This document shows, one piece after another, positions 59,819-64,000 of a stretch of DNA of 64,000 bases (within the stretch, counting starts at the first letter, position 1; each line of letters starts with the position of its first letter). The notes under the pieces were generated by a model. The model was not told the origin of the DNA. It saw nothing but the letters and a program-made list of their open reading frames with translations, and searched no databases. Both the position numbers and the translations under genes were made by a program. The DNA is from Roseburia sp. (GTDB lineage Bacteria > Bacillota > Clostridia > Lachnospirales > Lachnospiraceae). The stretch is taken from the NCBI GenBank assembly GCA_023664265.1, contig JAMPFV010000009.1, positions 1 through 64,000 on the forward strand, written 5' to 3'.

Positions 59819-60730
59819 ATGGTATCACAAGATCAGTTTCGGGTGGTTGGCGCTTCGCGGGAGGAGGCGGATATGCTTGTGCGTCCGGCTGTTTCCTATT
59901 GGCAGGACGCCTGGAGGCGACTGCGGAAAAATCCTGTGGCAATGGCCTCTCTGGCGGTGCTGGCGCTGTTTGCGGTTATGGTAGTGATCGGGCCGAACCT
60001 GCGGGGATACGATTATATTACAATGAATGTGCCGGAGAAGAATCAGGGGATGAGCGTCCGATATTGGTTTGGGACAGACAGCCTTGGCAGGGATTTGTTT
60101 TCCAGAATCTGGGTGGGCGCAAGGGCCTCTGTCTTGATCGCGGTGACCGCAACCGCAATCAAGCTGACAATGGGAATTATCTACGGCGCCTGCATGGCTC
60201 ATTTTGGCGGTGTGGTGGACGATGTGCTGATGCGCGTTATCGAGGTCATCAACTCTCTTCCGCATCTTTTGCTCACCATCCTGATTATGATGGTGCTGGG
60301 AAATAATCTGTTTGCGCTGCTTGTGGCGCTTTCCATTACGGCATGGTGTTCCACCGCAAGGCAGGTCAGGGGGCTTATCAAGCAGCTCAAGGAGACGGAG
60401 TATGTCTACGCGGCAGAGGTTTTGGGGGCAAGTCCCGTCCGGATCATCGTGAAGCACTATATCCCAAATATGGTGGGAATCTTGATTTTGGAGGCGTCCA
60501 CGGCAATCCCGTCGTTTATCTTTACGGAGGCGGGGCTGAGCTTTTTGGGAATCGGGCTGGTGTCGCCGGAGATCAGCCTCGGTGTTTTGATATCCTTAGG
60601 GCAGCAGACGCTGGATTTTTATCCGACGCAGCTTCTGTTTCCCTGTCTTGTCCTCTGTATCCTTGTTATGGCGTTCAATCTGTTGGGGGACGGGCTCAGG
60701 GATGCGTTGGATCCGAAATTACGGCAGTAG
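59819..60730 (+). CDS. Peptide ABC transporter permease (OppC/DppC type)
   Basis: 303 residues, six membrane segments after a cytoplasmic N-terminus of about 40 residues. FGTDSLGRDLFSRIWVGARASV is the conserved OppC segment; the EAA loop is TEYVYAAEVLGASPVRIIVKHYIPN. It starts 18 bases after oppB-like and is followed by the ATPase genes. Confidence 0.94.
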   Translation: MVSQDQFRVVGASREEADMLVRPAVSYWQDAWRRLRKNPVAMASLAVLALFAVMVVIGPNLRGYDYITMNVPEKNQGMSVRYWFGTDSLGRDLFSRIWVGARASVLIAVTATAIKLTMGIIYGACMAHFGGVVDDVLMRVIEVINSLPHLLLTILIMMVLGNNLFALLVALSITAWCSTARQVRGLIKQLKETEYVYAAEVLGASPVRIIVKHYIPNMVGILILEASTAIPSFIFTEAGLSFLGIGLVSPEISLGVLISLGQQTLDFYPTQLLFPCLVLCILVMAFNLLGDGLRDALDPKLRQ

Positions 60731-60751
60731 ACAAGAAAGGAGCAAGGGCAT

Positions 60752-61777
60752 ATGAGTGGAGAAGCGCCGATTCTGGAGGTAAAAAACCTCAGGGTTTCCT
60801 ATCATACATATGCAGGGGAGATACAGGCGGTCAGAGGCGTGTCCTTTGCGCTGGATAAGGGAAATATATTGGCGGTGGTAGGAGAATCCGGCTGTGGGAA
60901 ATCCGTTACGGCAAAGACGATCATGGGGCTGATCAGGAAGCCGTTTGGCGAGATTAAAGAGGGCAGTGAAATCCTATATCAGGGAGAAAATATTCTGGAT
61001 TACAATAAAAAGCAGTGGGCAAGGTACAAAGGCGGGGAGTGCGCAATCGTGTTTCAGGATGCGCTCGCAGCCCTGAATCCCACTATGAGAGTGGGAAAAC
61101 AGGTGGCGGAGAACATCATACTGCACCGGCATGTCGGAAAAAGGGAGGCGTGGGAGGCGTCTGTGGAAATGCTGCGCCTTGTCGGCATACCGGATCCGGA
61201 GAGGCAGGCAAGGCAGTATCCGCACGAGCTGTCAGGCGGGATGCGCCAGCGCGTAATGATCGCGATTGCCTTCGCCTGCGCCCCTAAGCTGTTGATATGC
61301 GATGAACCGACAACCGCATTGGATGTCACGATTCAGGGTCAGATTTTGGATCTGATAAAGACACTCCGCAAAGAGAAAAATACTTCCGTCATAATGATTA
61401 CACACGATCTGGGCGTTGTGGCAAGCATCGCACAGGAAATCGCGGTGATGTACTCCGGAATCATTGTGGAGCAGGGAAGCTGTGAGGATATTTTTTATAC
61501 GCCGAGGCATCCCTATACCGCGGCGCTGATCCGGGCGGTGCCCGGGTTGGAGGCGGGGGCCGGACAGCGTCTCGAAACCATTCCGGGAACGCCTCCAGAT
61601 CTGCTCAAGCCGCCCTTGGGCTGCCCCTTTGCGCCGCGGTGTGAATACTGCATGGAAATATGCAGGGAGGCGCAGCCGGCGTATACGGATTTTGGCGGCG
61701 GACATTCTGCGGCGTGCTGGCTGCACCACGAATATGCGCCAGCGGTTGATTTGCGGACATGGAGGGGGGCGGTATGA
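60752..61777 (+). CDS. Peptide ABC transporter ATPase (OppD/DppD type)
   Basis: 341 residues. Walker A GESGCGKSVTAKTIMG, signature LSGGMRQRVMIAIAFA, Walker B LLICDEPTTALDVT, and the C-terminal oligopeptide extension with PGTPPDLLKPPLGCPFAPRCEYC, whose Cys may hold a metal cluster as in other Opp ATPases. GAAAGGAG precedes the ATG. The stop overlaps the next start. Confidence 0.95.
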   Translation: MSGEAPILEVKNLRVSYHTYAGEIQAVRGVSFALDKGNILAVVGESGCGKSVTAKTIMGLIRKPFGEIKEGSEILYQGENILDYNKKQWARYKGGECAIVFQDALAALNPTMRVGKQVAENIILHRHVGKREAWEASVEMLRLVGIPDPERQARQYPHELSGGMRQRVMIAIAFACAPKLLICDEPTTALDVTIQGQILDLIKTLRKEKNTSVIMITHDLGVVASIAQEIAVMYSGIIVEQGSCEDIFYTPRHPYTAALIRAVPGLEAGAGQRLETIPGTPPDLLKPPLGCPFAPRCEYCMEICREAQPAYTDFGGGHSAACWLHHEYAPAVDLRTWRGAV

Positions 61778-62775
61778 TGGCTCAGGAAAAGGAAGCGCTT
61801 TTTTCAGTGAGGCATTTAAAGAAATATTTCCCGGTCAGGAAAAACGAAATTTTAAAAGCGGTGGATGATGTATCCTTCGAGATATATAAAGGCGAGACGC
61901 TTGGAATGGTGGGGGAATCCGGCTGCGGAAAGACCACCTGCGGCCGAACCTGTATCGGGCTTTACCCGAGGGATGGCGGCGAGATTCTCTACAAGGGAAA
62001 GGACATTGCCGCATTTTCCGCCAAGGAGAAAAAGGCCTTTAAAAGGGAGGTACAGATGGTCTTTCAGGATCCCTACAGCTCCCTTGACCCGCGCATGACC
62101 GTGGCGGACATTATCGGGGAGGGAATAGATATCCACCATCCGGCAAAGGGGAAGCAGGAGCGTCAGCAGCAGATTTATCGGTATCTCAAGCTGGTAGGGC
62201 TCAACAGCGAACACGCAAGCCGTTTTGTGCATGAGTTTTCCGGAGGGCAGCGGCAGAGAATCGGAATAGCGAGGGCGCTTGCGGTGCAGCCGGAGTTTTT
62301 GGTGTTGGATGAGCCGATTTCCGCTTTGGACGTGTCCATTCAGGCTCAGATCGTCAATCTGTTGGTCTCGCTGCAGCAGGAGATGGGGCTGACATACCTT
62401 TTTGTGGCCCATGACCTTTCCATGGTCAAATACATATCGGACCGCGTAGCGGTTTTTTATCTGGGAACCATGGTAGAGCTCGCGGAGGCGGACGAGCTGT
62501 ATGCAAACCCCAGACATCCCTATACACAGGCGCTGCTCTCGGCAATTCCGATTCCCGACCCGGTTGTGGAGCGGGAAAGGGACGCGAAAAAAATCCGTCT
62601 GGAGGGAGAAGTGCCAAGCCCGATCAATCCGAAGCCGGGGTGCCGATTCCAGAGCAGATGCCGGTTTGCGACGCCGCGGTGCAGAGAGCAGATGCCGGCG
62701 CTTGCGGATTTGGGGAAGGAGCACTATGTCGCGTGCAATCTGTACAACGGAGGGGAAGTCGGGGATGTGGAATAA
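61774..62775 (+). CDS. Peptide ABC transporter ATPase (OppF/DppF type)
   Basis: 333 residues from the ATG at 61774 (ATG at 61777 and 61759 are also in frame); GGAGGGGGG lies a few bases upstream. Walker A GESGCGKTTCGRTCIG, signature FSGGQRQRIGIARALA, Walker B LVLDEPISALDVS, and the C-terminal Cys-containing extension CRFQSRCRFATPRC. It forms the heterodimeric ATPase with the previous gene and overlaps it by four bases. Confidence 0.95.
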   Translation: MMAQEKEALFSVRHLKKYFPVRKNEILKAVDDVSFEIYKGETLGMVGESGCGKTTCGRTCIGLYPRDGGEILYKGKDIAAFSAKEKKAFKREVQMVFQDPYSSLDPRMTVADIIGEGIDIHHPAKGKQERQQQIYRYLKLVGLNSEHASRFVHEFSGGQRQRIGIARALAVQPEFLVLDEPISALDVSIQAQIVNLLVSLQQEMGLTYLFVAHDLSMVKYISDRVAVFYLGTMVELAEADELYANPRHPYTQALLSAIPIPDPVVERERDAKKIRLEGEVPSPINPKPGCRFQSRCRFATPRCREQMPALADLGKEHYVACNLYNGGEVGDVE

Positions 62776-63127
62776 GATAAGGCTTGCATTGCGGGATATC
62801 GGGTTGGTTTTACGTTTTGGGGCGGCTGTCATTTCGGGGATTTCTCTTCTGCTGTTTCTGATCGGCAGGATTGGAGGAAAGGCGGGCGCTGTGTCCGGAC
62901 TTATGGCTGTGAGAAACGGGAATCTGCTGTTTGCGGCCATAGCGCTGTTTTTGACGGCGGGAATGCTGATGACAAAGGGAAAGCGGCAGACGGTGTCTCC
63001 GGCATGGAGCGGACGCTTCAAAATTATCAGAATGGAAATCGCGGCGGCCTGTATCGCAGGTATGCTGCTTGCGGTCGGGATAGCGGCGGATTTTGTCTGC
63101 TTTGCGCTTCTTGGCGGTTCTCTATAA
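62765..63127 (+). CDS. Small integral membrane protein, unknown
   Basis: 120 residues and three hydrophobic segments (about 15-38, 55-72, 95-118); no family recognised. The ATG at 62765 overlaps the end of the OppF-type gene, with GGAGGGG about nine bases before it. A much longer frame starting at 62501 lies inside the ATPase gene and is not coding. Possibly the last gene of the transporter operon; a terminator follows. Confidence 0.62.
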   Translation: MWNKIRLALRDIGLVLRFGAAVISGISLLLFLIGRIGGKAGAVSGLMAVRNGNLLFAAIALFLTAGMLMTKGKRQTVSPAWSGRFKIIRMEIAAACIAGMLLAVGIAADFVCFALLGGSL

Positions 63128-63158
63128 GGCGCGCCTCCATCCAAGTTGGAAGCGCGCC
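63128..63158. terminator. Bidirectional terminator between convergent genes
   Basis: GGCGCGC and GCGCGCC form a GC-rich stem, extended inward by TCCA/TGGA past one C-A mismatch, with a 7-base loop. It lies between the plus-strand membrane-protein gene and the minus-strand phosphorylase gene. The T-tract is short. Confidence 0.65.
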
Positions 63159-63167
63159 GTCTTAAAG

Positions 63168-64000
63168 CTATCCCATAACAACCTCTACCGTGACCTCCTG
63201 CTTTCCGTCCTCGAAGGGGATAACGCAGCCGTCCGTCACAACGCCGTCTACCGTCATGGACGCAACGCCCTTTTGAACCTTGGAAGGATTCTTGACAGAG
63301 ATGTGGTACACCACATCGCGGAAGCGTCTGGTAATCTCAAAATCGCCGAAGTCCGCGGGAATGCAAGGATCTACGCGGAGCCCCTTGTGCGTCGGGTATA
63401 TGCCCAGAATATACTGGGAGATATTGATAAACGTCCAGGCCGCGGTGCCCGTAAGCCAACTGTTCTTTGCCTCGCCGTGGTACTTCGCGTCGCGCCCCGC
63501 AACCATCTGCGAATACACATACGGCTCTGTCCTGTGGATCTCGCTGATGTCCTCCACGTAGGCAGGGCATGTCTTTTGGTAAATCTCAAAGGCTCTGTCT
63601 CCGCGCCCGATAACAGTCTCCGCGATGGATACCCACGGGTTGTTGTGGCAGAAAATACCCGCGTTCTCCTTATATCCGGGCGGATAGGATGAAATCTCGC
63701 CAAGCTCGACATGGTATTTCGTGTAGGCGGGCTGCAGAATCATAACGCCGTACTTGGTGTCCAGCCGCTCCTTCACGGAATCGAGCGCTTTCCGCGCAAG
63801 TCCTTCCTCCACGCCGATACCCGCAAGAACGCAGAAGCCCTGCGGCTCGATATAAATCTGTCCCTCGTCACATTCCTTGGAGCCGACCTTGTGGCTGTAC
63901 GCGTCATAGGCGCGGACGAACCACTCGCCGTCCCAGCCGTCCTGTAATACCGCGTCATACATGGCGGCAACTTCATCCCTTGCGCGCCTGGCCTCCGCGT
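63168..64000 (-). CDS. Glycoside hydrolase family 94 phosphorylase, 3' part (cellobiose/chitobiose phosphorylase-like)
   Basis: The frame is open to the right edge of the window, so only the C-terminal 277 or so residues are present. They match GH94 phosphorylases: [50 protein letters not shown] (here [18 protein letters not shown]), and the C-terminal beta domain with [21 protein letters not shown] and [13 protein letters not shown]. These enzymes split a beta-linked disaccharide with phosphate inside the cell. The general-acid Asp should lie in the missing part. Cellobiose is the commonest substrate, but mannosyl or chitobiose types are possible. Its 5' part is outside the window, so it is not a pseudogene on this evidence. 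Confidence 0.92.
   Translation of the reverse strand, partial: AEARRARDEVAAMYDAVLQDGWDGEWFVRAYDAYSHKVGSKECDEGQIYIEPQGFCVLAGIGVEEGLARKALDSVKERLDTKYGVMILQPAYTKYHVELGEISSYPPGYKENAGIFCHNNPWVSIAETVIGRGDRAFEIYQKTCPAYVEDISEIHRTEPYVYSQMVAGRDAKYHGEAKNSWLTGTAAWTFINISQYILGIYPTHKGLRVDPCIPADFGDFEITRRFRDVVYHISVKNPSKVQKGVASMTVDGVVTDGCVIPFEDGKQEVTVEVVMG

Noticed and set aside
62501..62764. N-terminal extension of the small membrane protein
   Set aside because: It overlaps the OppF-type ATPase in another frame, is Arg-rich, and a good ribosome binding site precedes the ATG at 62765.
63168..64000. Truncated or broken GH94 gene
   Set aside because: The reading frame is open to the window edge with conserved sequence right up to it, so it is simply cut by the window.

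Overview
This window looks like a chromosome segment from a GC-rich member of the Clostridia, most likely a Lachnospiraceae gut anaerobe. The evidence is inference from gene content: strong AGGAGG ribosome binding sites with frequent TTG and GTG starts, TTGACA/TATAAT and extended -10 promoters, a TM1266-type hydrogenase regulator, a FeoA-FeoB fusion, DUF624/DUF5696 proteins beside CUT1 sugar permeases, and a PurF paralogue of the MGGFFG type. I see no rRNA, tRNA, CRISPR array, transposase or prophage genes.

Layout. 0.3-17.6 kb is a carbohydrate region: a secreted GH26 mannanase-like lipoprotein, then one long operon with two CUT1 uptake systems (two solute-binding proteins, four permeases, no ATPase), a YesL-like protein, an NHL-repeat protein, a Yip1-like protein, a DUF5696 protein and a lipoprotein with three near-identical modules, closed by a terminator. 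17.7-31.5 kb holds a soluble hybrid histidine kinase, FeoAB, a D,D-carboxypeptidase, a subtilase preceded by a 54-codon gene, two sugar-isomerase-like TIM barrels, a LytTR/LiaF-like pair, an HD-GYP protein and a TM1266 regulator. 31.6-49.6 kb is mixed metabolism: an orphan MetQ, a TtcA-like PP-loop protein, a GH43-like protein, pyridoxal-type kinase, a hydrolase, a PurF-like protein lacking the glutaminase cysteine, an M14 peptidase, ArgC, an RNA m5C methyltransferase, MATE, a heterodimeric ABC exporter and an XPD/DinG-type helicase. 49.6-63.1 kb is the most unusual part, a sulfur locus. The right edge is the 3' part of a GH94 phosphorylase on the minus strand.

The sulfur locus. A LysR gene and a minus-strand Rrf2 regulator precede an operon encoding a MoaD-ThiF-rhodanese fusion, a family 2A encapsulin shell protein (SrpI type), its cysteine desulfurase cargo with an N-terminal extension, TusA, a ThiS-like carrier with residues beyond its GG motif, a second ThiF/MoeB enzyme and a JAMM protease. 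An Opp/Dpp-type peptide importer and a small membrane protein follow closely. Together they suggest a compartment that takes sulfur from cysteine and hands it by persulfide relay to a protein thiocarboxylate. A CCTATTA-N3-TAATAGG palindrome lies upstream of the operon and of LysR, and wider-spaced versions of its half-sites overlap the promoters of rrf2 and metQ, suggesting a local Rrf2 sulfur regulon.
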